Positions 9,821 to 22,139 are shown, counted from the first letter of the stretch. The stretch: 64,000 bases of DNA from Ramazzottius varieornatus (GCA_001949185.1 BDGG01000003.1:1383270-1447269), one strand, 5' to 3'. Translations and numbers: made by a program. The notes: generated from the sequence alone by a model not told the origin.

Positions 9821-11915
9821 CCTGGCGAGACTCTCAGCTTGATATACAAACGAAGACCCTTTTACACTGATTAGTTCCTACTTAACCGTTCACGCAAATA
9901 TCGTCGTCGGCATACGACTTGAGTATGCACCCACCAACTGTCATCGTATTCAAGCACGAATAAGACAATAACATATCCTCATGAGGCCATACGTCAAACT
10001 CAACACAGAACATCCCGCTTCAACGATCGCGAAGAGACGAAGGGGTATTTTTTGTTATTCGTCCAAATGTCGTAAACACCGTACATTATTTCAGTCGGAT
10101 TAATCAGCCAAAGATCGTTCTACCACGATGTTGCTGCATCAACATCGGTGAATGTTCGATACAAAAAGTTTGCAAAATATTTTGGCAGGTAGCGATGCGC
10201 TGGATCAATATTCAATAAGCTAACCGTTCGATTCAGAACACAACCTGCGTACGAAGGATTACCGGCCGGATTAAGTATTCATGATGTTGCCATCACGCGC
10301 GGATGAAAGCAGACGCGTCAAAGTGAAGCTGCGATCAACGAGTGAGCAGCTGGAATATGTCGAAACAAGCACGGTACTACCAACAAGAAATAAGGCAACA
10401 ACAGGAAGTAGGATACACAGGGAAATTACAGACTACTGGCCAGCTTGCAAGATTTCGGGTTTGTGGGTTTACCAGTGGGGAACCCGTATTACACGTATTC
10501 ACTGATATACAGTATTAGTACGATACCGCGTTCGTACATTTGGGTACTTGCACTTGTACTAATTTCACGGCCGTTGGTTGTGTGTGTCTTCCTTTTCTTG
10601 TGAGGTTTTGAACAAAGCCCGCCATACAGGCGGAAACTTAAGCTATTTTCAGTTGAGGAGAGTGCGTTGTTCAAGGACCTATGGACTGGAGCACCACAGC
10701 TGCTGGGTGACGAAGACCAGGATCGTTACGCTCACCCCTCTCAGCTATTCAATGAGACTGGGCGTAAACCTTGAAGGCCCATAGATTGAATTCCGATTGT
10801 ACGGCATTTAAACGGTCGGTACTCTGTCCTGGTAAAGACCTGCCACGCAATTGATTTATCCTTCGGTATTTCTATCCCGAAAGCCAGAGCCAACATTATC
10901 GGGCAGACGCTAAAGTGAGGAGTGCGGGTGCGGGACAGTGTGGTAGCCAGACAAACAGGATATCGGTATTTTTGAGGTACTTTAACGTGCATAGATTATT
11001 GATTATGCTTTCAGTACTGCGCCAGCTCGGGAGAGAATCTTCGATCTCAATGTTAGCCACATGCAAGGTAAGGTTGTTACAGCAGGAGGCCGGTAATTCC
11101 CTTGAACTAAACATAGAATGCTCAGTCATTAAACTGAATCAGGTGGAACTAGTCATGTCGACACGCCATTGCAAACCTGGCTTCTGACCCAGCTCATGCG
11201 AAGAAAGACAGTATCCCGTTGGGCTTAGATTTTTAAGTTCTCACTATGGCGAAGTAGGATCGAGCTAGTAAACAAAGGAATATACTTAGTAGTTGCGGAC
11301 GTCCCGTGTCCGACCCGCGGACGATTTTTCCAGACATCCGAATGTCCAGAAGTCTCTTCCGATCGCGCAGGCGCACCGAAAGGTTCCAGGTCCTTCGTGC
11401 CGCAAGGATCGGAACGAATCCTATGCTTTTCTTTCGAGAATTAACGTAAAAGACTCAATTATGAACCGTGCTTCAGGTTTGACAGCGCTGGAGTGAAGTT
11501 CAGTCGGAAACTGAGCGTGGAAGGACCTTTCGAAAACCGTCAACCTCATCATGAAGTAGCACGAAGCGCCCTCTTCAGGGAGGTCCTCATTCACAGTGAG
11601 TCAGTAAGCTAGTGACGTTTCCTCTGTAGGGGATGACGTACACAGTGAGACGTGTTTACAGATTAAAATAAACCCTCTACATCTCAGTTCTCACCTTCGT
11701 GTTTCCAGTTGCGCTTCTTCCCCAAAGTGGACGATGTTTGGCCTTTTGTGCTTAATCTTCGGGAGAGAACGTAACTAACGAATGGATATAAGCGACAGTC
11801 GATTCAGGAGCAGGTCGCGCAGACTTTATTCTTGATCTTTAGGGTGAATTGGACAGAACATCTGCCTGATTCTAGACATCCATCTTATTCTGCCTTGTGA
11901 CTTGTCTGTCGAGAA
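9821..11915. other. Intergenic region, no gene recognised
   Basis: This stretch lies between the calbindin start (minus strand) and the TM9SF4 start (plus strand), a head-to-head pair, so both promoters should be here. The longest frames (about 60-90 codons) show no recognisable motifs or exon joins. I see no clear TATA box and no strong repeats. Confidence 0.5.
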
Positions 11916-14900
11916 ATGGAGCGGTTTGACCGGGCCTCATTATACATCTTTCTTGCTGCACTGCTGGCTGGCATTGGACAAGCCTTCTACGTTCCCGGTG
12001 TCGCACCTGTGGAGTTTGAAGAAAATGAAAAAGTGGAAGTGCGAGTAAGTCTGCTGCTTACCTGTGGTTGATTGATTAAACGGTCCGCTTTGAGGGATGA
12101 TCCCGCCGTCGCCTTACTACCTTTCCTGTTTCTTGTAGGCTGTCAAACTTACCAGCGAAGTAACGCAGCTCCCCTACGCGTACTACGATCTCCCGATATG
12201 TCGACCGAAAGAAATCGAGTACCAGAACGAAAACTTCGGTAAGAACCAAGAGAATGAGTTTCATTTGGCCAGTTATCGTTCATGCGAAGAAGAAGCAGGT
12301 TAATGACGTCGCAGCAGAAAGCTGTTGGCTTCTGTGTTGCTTGACGTCCTTATGGCTGTTCCTATCTATGGTGCAACATCTGCCTCTTCAGCGTGCATTC
12401 CGATCATTAATAACTTCCGGTCTGTTTTCCAGGTGAGCTTCTTCGCGGAGATCGCGTCGTCAGTACCCAATATGACATCATGATGGGCCAGACCGAACCC
12501 TGCAAGATTCTGTGCAAGAGCGACGAGAAGACCGACACGCCGGTCAGTGCGGTCCTAACGGCGGAAGAAGGCAAGACGATCGCCGAAAGAATCCGCGAAC
12601 AATACTACGTTCACTTGTACGGTTATTCCTGTATTTCGCTCCACTGAAATACTTCATGGTATATCATATGTTTTCTTCGTAGGTTGGTGGACAACCTTCC
12701 ATGCGCGACGAAGTTCCTGATGCTGGACAGTGGCGATGCCCAGTACGAGCCCGGTTATCGACTGGGATACGTCAAGGACGGCAAGATCTACCTAAATAAC
12801 CATCTAAAGCTCCTGCTGAAATACCATCTGGTTGATGAAGATCAAAAGCATCGAAGAGTAGTGGGATGCGAGGTGGAGGCAGCTAGCGTTTCCTTGGGTG
12901 ACTACCAGATGACGAAGCCGGAAGAGAACAAATGCACACTGTCCCCCAAGAGCGCTCCTTTGCTCATCAACGAAAACGGTAGCGTATCAGCTCAAAATAC
13001 AGCAGTAGTATTAAAGTACAGTTGATAAAACTAGGATTTCGGAATTTTGGTGTATCGTTTAAAGTTTTCGGGATTTTTCTTCAGGTCCGACGAAAGTGAT
13101 CTTCACCTACGCGGTTGAGTGGCAGGCCTCAGAAGTCCGTTGGGCTTCTCGATGGGACGTGTATCTGAAGCATCGCGACGTACAGATTCATTGGTTCTCC
13201 ATCATAAACTCCGTCGTTGTCGTGCTCTTCCTTGCTGGTATCCTGTCCATGATCATCGTCCGCACGCTACGTCGAGATATTGCTCAGTACAACCGCGACG
13301 AACTCGAAGGCGTGAGTGAATGGATCAGTCATAGTTTCTTCTCACCTCACTCCATGAACTGGATTTATATCAGCAAAATTTTCCACATTTTTTTTTCCAG
13401 GACGAAGCCATCGAAGAAACAGGATGGAAGCTCGTCCACGGCGACGTCTTTCGTGCTCCACCTTACTCCAAATTCTTCTGTGCTTTCGTCGCGACCGGTG
13501 TCCAGCTACTGTGCATGGCGTTCGTCACTATGTGTAAGCACTTCTCTCTACAGTACTTTGTTTGTATGTTATCGATATGATGTCTTCGCGAATCTTTCGA
13601 CTGCACGAGAACTCTCCGAGCACACTCGAGCACATGACTTTCCCAGCGGCGCATATTTTCAATGAAATCAGCTTGAAGCTTGCGCCATTTGGGGGAACGA
13701 TCTAGCCGAGTTTCTTCAAGTGGCGCATATCCATTAATAAAGATAACTTGGTAGCGTGCGTCACTTAGAAGAACGATTTGGTCGAGTTTGATTGATGAAC
13801 TCCCACACTGTGACCATTTTGCAGAATTTTCTTTTGCAGTTGTGGCCATGTTGGGCATGCTGTCTCCAGCTTCGCGCGGCGCCCTGATGCAGGCCGGCAT
13901 TCTCCTTTACGTCTTTTCCGGTTCCATCGGAGGGTACCACGGTGGACGGCTCTATAAGACTTTCAAAGGCGTCGAATGGAAGCGAACTGCGCTCATCACG
14001 TCGCTGTTCTTCCCCGGTGTCGTTTTCGGAACTTGCTTCTTCTTGAATTTTTTCATCATGGGCAAACACAGCAGCGGAGCGGTAAAGATAGCTATATCTA
14101 ATTATTTCTCTCTCTTTTTCGCGTCCTAATTGATCTTTCCTCTCAAGGTTCCATTTACGACGATGCTGGCGCTTCTCTGTCTGTGGTTTGGCGTTTCTTT
14201 ACCTTTAGTCTTCATTGGCTATTATTTCGGCTACAGGAAACAGGTAGAAACAAGCGTTCAAAATTTCAGTTTATCAATTCGGGTATTCTGAATTTACGGT
14301 AATTAAGAATTTTCTCTTTCAGCCCTATCAAAATCCGGTGAGGACGAACCAAATTCCGCGTCAGGTTCCCGACCAAGTGTGGTACCTTCGGCCCACCATG
14401 GCCACATTGATGGCCGGTATCCTTCCGTTCGGCGCACTCTTCGTCGAGCTCTTCTTCTTGATGAATGCCATTTGGCTGAAACAATGTACGAAATTTCTTG
14501 GATATTTGAAAATTTCCTACGTTTGAATTTCTAGACCTTCCCTTTCAGATTACTATCTTTTCGGCTTTCTCTTCCTGGTCTTCATCATCCTCATGATTTC
14601 CGTGTCGATCATCAGCATCGTTATGGTCTATTTCCAGCTTTGTGGCGAGGTAAGGAACTTTGTATCCGTTTTTCCCTGGATATGAGTACTGTAAATATTC
14701 GCTGCGTCCGCGCAGTCCGTACACGTACGTGACGATGCACCCCCGTAGGGGGTTATGCAATCCCTGAAACCGGACCGGGGCTGTACTTCACTAGGACGAT
14801 GACGTACTGCGCGGACGCCGCGAATATTTACAGTGTGTCAGGGAAAGCTTAGTGCTTTATTTGAGACGTGAGCGGTGAGCCAGATCGTTTCCGCAAGTGG

Positions 14901-15337
14901 CGTACGCTTTCAGCTAATGACGATGAAAGTGTGCGCCACTTTGAAAAAAACAATCCGTTTCAGTTCCTTTGCCTGCGTTCCATTTTACTGTCGGTGTTCC
15001 ATGGCTGTTTCTTTCAGAATTACCACTGGTGGTGGAGGAGCCTGGTAGTCAGCGGAGGCGTCGCAGTTTATGTTCTGGCCTATTCCGTATTCTACTACGT
15101 GACCAAGCTGGAAATAAGTGGGTTCATTCCCACACTCCTCTACTTTGGCTATACTCTTCTCATGGTCATCACCGTTTGGGTAACTACAAGAGTCTTTCCA
15201 CTTGGCGTGTGGTAGGAATGGTTGAAGTACGTGCTGAATAATGATGGTGGTGATTGCAGGTGCTAACCGGAACTATCGGCTTTTACGCCGCTTACTTTTT
15301 CACTAGAAGAATTTACGGTGCAGTCAAGATCGACTGA
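11916..15337 (+). CDS. TM9SF4: Transmembrane 9 superfamily member 4
   Basis: Nine-transmembrane Golgi/endosomal protein (nonaspanin) involved in sorting membrane proteins with Gly-rich transmembrane segments. Twelve exons join in phase to 636 aa (human TM9SF4 642): 11916-12044, 12139-12238, 12433-12616, 12683-12978, 13085-13311, 13401-13533, 13840-14081, 14148-14243, 14323-14485, 14549-14649, 15018-15179, 15260-15337. A signal peptide ([19 protein letters not shown]) is followed by the FYVPGVAP motif that marks the mature N-terminus. The lumenal domain has LLRGDRVV and [24 protein letters not shown] begins the first membrane segment, followed by the [11 protein letters not shown] loop, [29 protein letters not shown] and a chain of hydrophobic segments. 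The C-terminus is IYGAVKID, carrying the KxD/E COPI-type Golgi-retention signal. Introns 6 and 10 carry foldback repeats. A candidate poly(A) signal AATAAA is at about 15572. Confidence 0.96.
13680..13800. repeat. AAGTGGCGC foldback repeat in TM9SF4 intron 6
   Basis: The arms TTGCGCCATTTGG, TTCAAGTGGCGCATA and GCGTGCGTCACTTAG are separated by GATCTAGCCGAGTTT and GATTTGGTCGAGTTT spacers. This looks like one and a half units of the family. Confidence 0.6.
14687..14834. mobile_element. Inverted-repeat element with TACTGTAAATATTCG ends
   Basis: TACTGTAAATATTCGCTGCG on the left is matched in inverted orientation by CGCCGCGAATATTTACAG on the right, extending to TGCGCGGA. The element is 148 bp, non-coding and lies within TM9SF4 intron 10. 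Similar TACTGTA ends occur at 50163 and 23345. Confidence 0.65.
14880..14957. repeat. AAGTGGCGC foldback repeat in TM9SF4 intron 10
   Basis: A full copy: the left arm CCAGATCGTTTCCGCAAGTG, the loop TTTCAGCTAATGACG, then the right arm GTGTGCGCCACTTTG and a degraded CAATCCG. It lies 46 bp from the 14687-14834 element in the same intron. Confidence 0.7.
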
Positions 15338-15853
15338 TGGATTTTCAACACACAGAGAATGTTGTACTTTGCTGTAATATTCAACAATTATTGACTTCAC
15401 CACATGCAGTTTTGTACGAGTCCTGTTATTTATAAGTCAAAGGTCCACACAAACTCGGCTAAGCTAGCCCAGGAAATTGTGGGTCATCTGACGTCATCAT
15501 TCGTTTCCGGTCAGTACAACAGCCTTCCAGCGCTGCTAAACGAGGCCGTTGATTAGACGGTCGAGAGGCTTAATAAATATCTATCTATCAAAGTAAAATT
15601 TTTTTTCAGCTCAGAAAATCTAATCAAAAACCGGGAAAAAAACAAGGGAAAAAACGTAAAAACAGGCAGAAATCTTCGGCACGTATCTACATGAATCTTC
15701 AACAAATATTAGCGCAGGAAGTTCAAAAAAATCGAATGGAGCGGACGGAGATTGAAATTTGGCTTTCTGTAAATTCATGCAGAATGTTTGCGAACTAATA
15801 AAAAACGCTGCATGCTTCCATTGAAATTGTGGACGGAGATGTGTTTGTTTGGG
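15338..15853. other. Convergent 3' flank, no gene
   Basis: Tail-to-tail space between TM9SF4 (plus) and the unknown minus-strand gene. It holds an AATAAA at about 15572 for TM9SF4 and an A-rich run around 15600-15680. No coding signal was seen. Confidence 0.5.
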
Positions 15854-16329
15854 TCATGATGGAGCAAATACCTCGCGACGGAACTCTTCGACTGCCGTCC
15901 TGGGGATATATTCGGCTGGAACATAGAACGGTCGTTCACTGTAGAACAGAAAAGAAATCTTTATCATGCTGATCAAGCCATTTCGCTGATTAAGTATTGA
16001 TTGGTTACCTTGACCGAGCATCAGTAAGAACGAAGTAGCCTTTCACTTTTCCGATTCCTGAAGGTGAGTCTTCACATCCCATGCCCACAACTTTTAGGTT
16101 GGAGAAAAGCCTGTCCATCAAGTCAAACGGCTCCTGCTCCATGTGAGCGGGAATCTTCAAGTCTCCTCTTGCCCTGTCACTGCAACATAAGAAGGCTGTA
16201 AACGGCTGAAAACTGCGACGGGATAACTGATTTCTCACGCATGTTGAGGTCGGTCGTTGCGACTTACTCTTTACTCCTAGTTTCCGCAGCTTCCGTCTTC
16301 ACATCCTTCTTCAGTTTTGTCACTCCCAT
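15854..16329 (-). CDS. Uncharacterised 105-aa protein
   Basis: Not recognised. Three exons (16268-16329, 16009-16179, 15854-15938) with good GT-AG sites join in phase to 105 aa, which is the main evidence that it is real. The N-terminus is Lys/Glu-rich (MGVTKLKKDVKTEAAETRSK). A compact middle follows, with EPFDLMDRLFSNLKVVG, then SGIGKVKGYFVLTDARS, and the tail is RPFYVPAEYIPRTAVEEFRR. No signal peptide or membrane segment is seen. The look is of a small soluble conserved protein, possibly a subunit of a larger complex. It is head-to-head with HRI about 440 bp away and tail-to-tail with TM9SF4. Family assignment would need a profile search. Confidence 0.6.
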
Positions 16330-16768
16330 GTTGACCTGCAATCCGCATAACTGGAAGGTGAGACGAACATAAGCGGGGCCGAAGCGTCAACCGAAGGAAA
16401 ATTAATGGGAATTAAAATCGGATCATCAACCAACGTTACATGGGACCGTGACCACGCCTCTTGACCGCGGTTTACCGAAGTCAGCCCTCTCGCACCCGAC
16501 TGGTTACAATCCGACGTCAAACGGCTAAACGGTTAACCGGATAGGTAACCGGTTGAACCGGACTGGCAACTCCAGCTGATCAACAATCAATCCAGGCAGG
16601 GGAAGAATTAGAAGTCGTCAGGCGCTTCGACTTCGTGCCAGGCTGCTAGCTGAATTTCCGAAATTTGCCTGTTAACCAGCTTGTCAAGTTTATTAGAGTG
16701 CGACTGCGCCAGCCAAGAATATTCCGTTTATCGAAGACGCTGCGGTCAGCAGAGGGACATCTTCTTGC
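16330..16768. other. Divergent promoter region with hAT-like remnant
   Basis: Between the unknown minus-strand gene and HRI. Around 16513-16562 is GGCTAAACGGTTAACCGG followed by GGTAACCGGTTGAACCGG, resembling the subterminal GGTTAAACGGTTGAACAGG of the 6325-6844 hAT element, so probably a relic of the same family. No coding signal. Confidence 0.4.
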
Positions 16769-19700
16769 ATGACGGCCAATGTTCTGAAATCTCTCCCCTT
16801 CTACACCGCGTGGCAGTTAGCGCAGTCCGGGGAAGCAATTGAGATGGATACCAGTGCTAGAAAGACCAGTGGTAAGCGTCGTTTGATTGCCTGGTGCTGA
16901 AGCATCCGTTCCACTTCCGGTGAATCATTCTGTTCCTTTGTCCCTCTGCTCTTCCAGATACAATGCTGTCCGATCATTTCAAGACTCTGACGACCAATCC
17001 CAACGTGATGACAGTTAGCTTGCTCCTTTCGACGCTCGTGGAAGAGCTGTGCGCCTTCTACGAGCACGATCCACACCGCAAGGAAATACTATTCACAGGT
17101 AAGCCGAAGTTTTCGTTGCGTACGTTAATACTGCCTTGTGTCAATATACACAAACCCAAGGGGGAAATTTACGAACGGTATGGTTCGTGCGCCAGTTGAG
17201 CAGGTTGACCATCAACGATCTTGTTATCGGTAGAATATCCCTCTGCGTATTGATGTTTACTGATAGGTGATTGATAACCATGAGTCATGAGAAAATGTTT
17301 TCGTTGTAGTGGTTTGCGATCAGCTGGTGGAAATGTCGGTAAGAGCATTGCCAAGAAAGTACGCACGAGATTGATATCGTTTTTCCTCCCGGCGTGCAAT
17401 AACCCAGAAAGAAACGCTAATGTGAAATCGATGACTTTTGAACGTCTTTTCTCCTTCATTTGCCGTCGTTCAAGGGCAAATAGCACTCTTTGGTGAGACA
17501 GCTAACATCACACACGTGCGAAACGGAGCTGGTGTTAACGCGAAGAATCTAATCGATTATCTGCTTGTACAGCTGCTTTCGCCGCTGGCGTACCTGGACG
17601 AGTTGGCAGCCATCCGCGCGCGTTATCGAGAGACCTTCATGCAAATCCTCAAACTGGGACAGGTCGTTGCAAGTGAACAGGTATCCAGCCAAATCGTCAA
17701 AAGTACCGTAGGCTTGAACAGAGAACAATTCAGAGTTACCTGTAGGCTACAAAGCTGAAGAACTTGGGTATTCCGCTGACCAAGGGTGCAGGCAATGCCT
17801 TTGCATTACGAAATGCGACGTCCGCCCTGACGAAGAACAGCAATATACAGACGCAAGAACACTTCGTCCTGATGCCGTCGAGATATCAGGAAGAGTTCGA
17901 AGAAGTTTGTTTGATTGGGCATGGAGGCTTCGGAAAAGTTTACCAGGTAACACAACGCTCTGAGGAGGCAAAACGGGTTCCTTGTGTTATAAAACCTTGT
18001 GTGCTTTCCAGGCCCGAAATCGAGTAGACGGGCAAGAGTACGCTGTGAAGAAAGTCCGCCTGCCCAAGAAAAGTTCTCGAGAGAACATCCTAAAGATATT
18101 CCGCGAAGTCAAGGTTCTCGCAGGTCTGCACCACAAACATGTCGTGGGATATAATGCCGCGTGGCTTGAGCTGGAAAATGAGAACGGTAGGATCTTGTCC
18201 CTAGCAAATCATGGCTGTATTTCCGTTGAGACGTAGGCAAATGATTTAAACCAGATCGCTGTCCCGAGTGGCGCGCAGTATCAGCCGATAACAATGGAAA
18301 TGTGCGCCACTTGAGACAACGGTCTGGCTTAGTTCTTCCGCTCACGTGTCATTCTTGTTTAGGATCGAAGAATTCGCTGACACATTCGCCTTCAGTGGCC
18401 CAGCATCGCGGCGTTGACAGCGAGGTTTCTGCGGTGCATGCACCCTTTGACTGTTCGGGCTCTTCGCAGTTACAGACATCTCACAGTAAACACAAACACA
18501 AGCCCACTTCACCCACACCACCCAAAGAAAAGGAAATGGAAAAGAACGCAATACAGGTGATCACACCTGCCGTTGAGGAAATTATCTCAGATCACGAGCT
18601 CTCAATAACACAAGACAGCGATGACAGTGTTGTCTTCCTTCGGGCAGACTCTGAGCAAGACTTTGCATCTCAGATGAATACACTTCCTGAACCTCAAAAA
18701 CTTCCCTCACCGCGGAAACCTCGTACGATAAGCCATACACAAGCCGACTCTTTTGAAAGAGCTGTGAAGAGACGGATCAAATCTGCCAGAGTTTCGCATG
18801 AAAGTAACCTGAACAGTCAGTTCCCGACGTCGCTGAAGATCCAAACAGCGGCAATATCACAGACACCCGTAGTCTTATTCATCCAGATGGAACTATGTGG
18901 AAAGACGTTGAGAGACTGGATCAGCGAACGGAATGCGGAGCTGTGCGACGATAGTGGGAACCTGCAGGACCCGGCTGCGACGGTGGACCTGGTTGAAGTG
19001 AACAGGATACTCAAGCAAGCGCTGAAGGGAATTGACTACATACACTCAAAAGGACTTATTCACCGAGACTTGAAGGTAAGCCCACTTCATTAAGAGTGAA
19101 TACTTGGAAGCTGTTGACTGAAGCCGCAACACTTTTTGTATGTATCCTCACCTTGGCTCTTTCAGCCGCGCAACATCTTCTTCCACTTGCAAGACAACCG
19201 TATCATGATCGGGGATTTTGGACTAGCGAGAAAAGACCTTCTTACCTCAGGCGAAGGTAAGTTCTTCTAGCCCTAAAATAGAACATTGATTTGTTCAGTG
19301 TATAGTATCTTGGTGTCTTGCGTGTAGTACCGTATCGCATGGCGTTTAAAGATGAACTGTCGAGTCTTCATCAAACTTTTCTCTTTGCGGGTTAGATTTC
19401 AACCGATCACCAGAACCGTCGCCGGTAAGACGACTGAGCATTGGCGTTGGAACTGTGACTTACTCATCGCCCGAACAACTTCATGGTTCTGCGTACGATT
19501 TGAAGGTGGGATGACGAAAGCTCTGCGCAGTTCTCGGGTTCGAGTTTCATGCGGTCCGCTAAACGATAAATTTGCTTGTAGACGGACATGTTCAGTATGG
19601 GTATTGTGATGTACGAAATGCTCTGGCCCTTCGCGACTGAAATGGAACGAGCCGTGTGCCTCTCCGCAATACGGGCCGGTCGTCTGTCTTCGGACTTTGT

Positions 19701-19917
19701 TGCTCGATATCCCGCTCATGCCAAAGTCATTCTCAAGCTTCTGCAACCGGACGCTGCTGCGCGACCCCTGGCTAGCGATGTGCTAGTTTCTGATATTTTT
19801 GTAAACAAGGATCTAGTGATTCAAAAGCTCTCGCAGCAGGTTGCTCAGTATCAGAGTGAACTGCATAGTGCGCATATGCTACTTGCCGAACGCTGTCCAC
19901 TCTCTGCAACAGAATGA
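16769..19917 (+). CDS. EIF2AK1: eIF2-alpha kinase 1 (heme-regulated inhibitor)
   Basis: Ser/Thr kinase that phosphorylates eIF2-alpha to dampen translation under heme shortage, oxidative or mitochondrial stress. Ten exons: 16769-16871, 16958-17098, 17310-17338, 17475-17680, 17746-17946, 18012-18186, 18363-19075, 19166-19256, 19396-19505, 19582-19917; about 700 aa versus 630 in human. The N-terminal segment with EHDPHRKEILFT and VVCDQLVEMS aligns without gaps to the HRI N-terminal heme-domain region. The kinase domain starts SRYQEEFEEV, has the Gly loop IGHGGFGKVY, the Lys in YAVKKV, REVKVLAGLHHKHVVGYNAAW, a long Ser/Thr/Lys-rich kinase insert in exon 7, IHRDLKPRNIFF (catalytic loop), IGDFGLA (DFG), TYSSPEQLHG and PFATEMERA, typical of HRI. 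The end is coiled-coil-like (VIQKLSQQVAQYQSELHSA). The exon 3 to exon 4 join is one base out of phase with GT-AG sites. Confidence 0.92.
18251..18327. repeat. AAGTGGCGC foldback repeat in HRI intron 6
   Basis: The clearest single copy: CCAGATCGCTGTCCCGAGTG at the left pairs with GCCACTTGAGACAACGGTC and TGG at the right across a short TCAGCCGATAACAATGG loop. It fills 77 of the 176 intron bases. Arm mismatches are mostly transitions that leave G:U pairs in RNA. Confidence 0.75.
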
Positions 19918-21632
19918 GCTTGTACCACAGTGCTCAGGTATAGATTGTATCAGTTTCACCTTTCACTTGTGTGTCCCCGTTTTCTTTGGCCGCGCGGACT
20001 CCCTGTTGGTCGTGTATTCCACAAAGGTAAGGATAAGTGCAGAGACGTGTATGAAGTTTCCGCGAACTCCGGCGAAATTTCTTCCGCGTCGAGCTGTCTT
20101 GTTGAGGACATGCCTGAATTTGTGAGGGGAGTAATTTGGACCCTGACATTTACAAGAACGTTAACTAGCCTGTGCTTTACTGGACGAACGCTGAAGTGAC
20201 TTTGCCGGAATGAAGAAACTGTAATTCGGATGCGATGCGAATCCGAATGCCCCTTTATTGAGCAGGGAACCAGCACAAAAATGTAGGGGGAAGAATTTTT
20301 TCTCGTGCAGCGGCACGAGAAACAAAACGAATGAAATGAAGTTTGCCCATCAGCGTCACACACGATTGAGGAGAATGTAGGCTATGTTGTACAGAGAAAA
20401 CAGGTACTGATAAGAAACCCGGCATCGAGTGCGAAAACCGATCATGCATAACGATATGAAAGCAGCGTAAACAGTGTAAAGCTTGGATGGGAAGGAAGGA
20501 ACAGACGCTGTGGCACTGTGAGAAAACCAGTGGTCAGCACGCGGCAACTAAACTTGAAGTAGAAGCGCATATTAGTCTCACAAGTCTAACACACGACATG
20601 TTGATGCATTTACACTATTTAACGTTTTCGGTAATTTCGACACAGAATTTGGCAACGTAGATTAATGGAGGAAGGTGTCTTCTATTATATGCAATCGTCG
20701 AAATCAGCATTCACATGCCTTTCGACACCGAAGAATCTCAGGGGAGGCGTTCAGCAAAACAGCAATAAGGGATCAATGCGAAAGGGTGCCTACAGCCAAA
20801 CGGGACTTTTAGGGGTGCCCCCCTGTTTATAGCTATTTCCGTCCTTTTATTTGGATTCGAAAACTAAGAAAATCGTCTTTTTGATTCATCTGTCATTGGT
20901 TGATGTATGAAACTTTATTCGAAGTTTGCACACACCAGCAACCTTGGTTTGCCACAAGGACACTGTAAGCAGGATCAGCCTTTAGGGAAATTGGAGAATC
21001 CAGTTAATTTCAGACCTATGAAGAAAGAAGACGATCAAGCACATTCAGACCGCGGTTAGATTCCACTTGTGGAACACTGAACGGAAGGAAGAACTCGCTC
21101 TTCGGTTTCCGGCATGCCGGCTACCACTCGGTGGCAGATTGCAAGCAGCGTTGAAAGTCCTCAACGGCAGCCCGGAGGAGACGATCACAGCCTGGAAGAC
21201 ACTGACCACAGACTGACGTCGGCTACGTTTAGAGGTTCGGTGCCGAAGATTGAAAAGATCGTCCTCGAGTTCCGCATCCTCAACCATGTCATGCCCCTAA
21301 TGGTCTATTGGTTAGAAAGTTGATCAGAAGGTCAATCGAAAACTGGCCCATCGGTCTGACCAAAGTTTGGTCAAGTCCACTCTGACTGAGTTCGCAGTTG
21401 TTCTTGGTTTTCTGATGCTTTCTTCGAATAAATCATTGAAAACAGACAATGCATGGTCACACGCTGAGGGTTGCTACTGGCGATGACCTACCACAAGATC
21501 AGAGTACTCTACTTTCGAGACTGGCAACTCATGAACTGGAAGGTGATACTTCCGAAGTTCCCTGTATCATTACCGCACACCGCGCTGCGCGTATCTTCTG
21601 ATCTACTAGCGACTTCGTCCGGCTTTCCCATC
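19918..21632. other. Intergenic region, no gene recognised
   Basis: The 3' flank of HRI and 5' flank of the secreted-protein gene. Open frames of 70-135 codons around 19930-20450 are in several overlapping frames with no motif. No foldback copy or other strong repeat was seen. Confidence 0.45.
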
Positions 21633-22139
21633 ATGATCAAACTCACGTCCCTTTGTTTATTTGCCGTATTGACCATTTCCAGCTCTAAACGTTCCACAGC
21701 CGAAGACGCCAGTCTCCCATCAGATCCCAACTGGAACTGGGACGAGATCTATGACGAACATAAGTCTGAAGGCGAAGACTGGAATGATTGGTATGCACGA
21801 CGTTATGGCGAACAGCCCTGGTGGTGGGACGTTTCATCCGACGACAGCGACGTCAGGACAGCTCGTCAAGGTCTCAAGCCATCCCTGCCATCTGTTCCTG
21901 GCTCGCGTCCACCAGCACCGAAAGGCTTCGAGATACCTCCGTTGAGTGATATCGCCGCATTGTACCGCGACCAAGGCTACGCCTTCAGCAGTGCGCGACA
22001 GATGGAACACGAACCACGAATGTCGCACCAAGTGGCGCAGCGGGCTGTCAGCGGACGACTAGCTGGACTGGCTTACGCCCGACAACAAACGCTGCGTTCG
22101 ACGGCCAACAAGCAGGCAAAACATCTGCCGCATCATTAG
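21633..22139 (+). CDS. Small secreted Trp/Asp-rich protein
   Basis: No known family recognised. An uninterrupted 168-aa frame from ATG 21633; an upstream in-frame ATG at 21471 exists but the inner one gives a proper signal peptide (MIKLTSLCLFAVLTIS). The mature part begins with an acidic, Trp-rich block (DPNWNWDEIYDEH, EDWNDWYARRYGE, PWWWD), then a Pro-rich linker (SLPSVPGSRPPAP) and a basic Gln/Arg/Ala-rich tail containing YRDQGYAFSSARQM and ending HLPHH. The DPNW motif and the QGY...SAR segment are shared with the secreted protein at 46441-47697, so the two look like distant members of one fast-evolving secreted family. An extracellular or cuticle-type role is only a guess. Confidence 0.6.
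   Translation: MIKLTSLCLFAVLTISSSKRSTAEDASLPSDPNWNWDEIYDEHKSEGEDWNDWYARRYGEQPWWWDVSSDDSDVRTARQGLKPSLPSVPGSRPPAPKGFEIPPLSDIAALYRDQGYAFSSARQMEHEPRMSHQVAQRAVSGRLAGLAYARQQTLRSTANKQAKHLPHH

Noticed and set aside
13096-13665. A 189-codon plus-strand frame
   Set aside because: The first 72 codons are TM9SF4 exon 5; the remainder is intron and out-of-frame exon 6 read-through.
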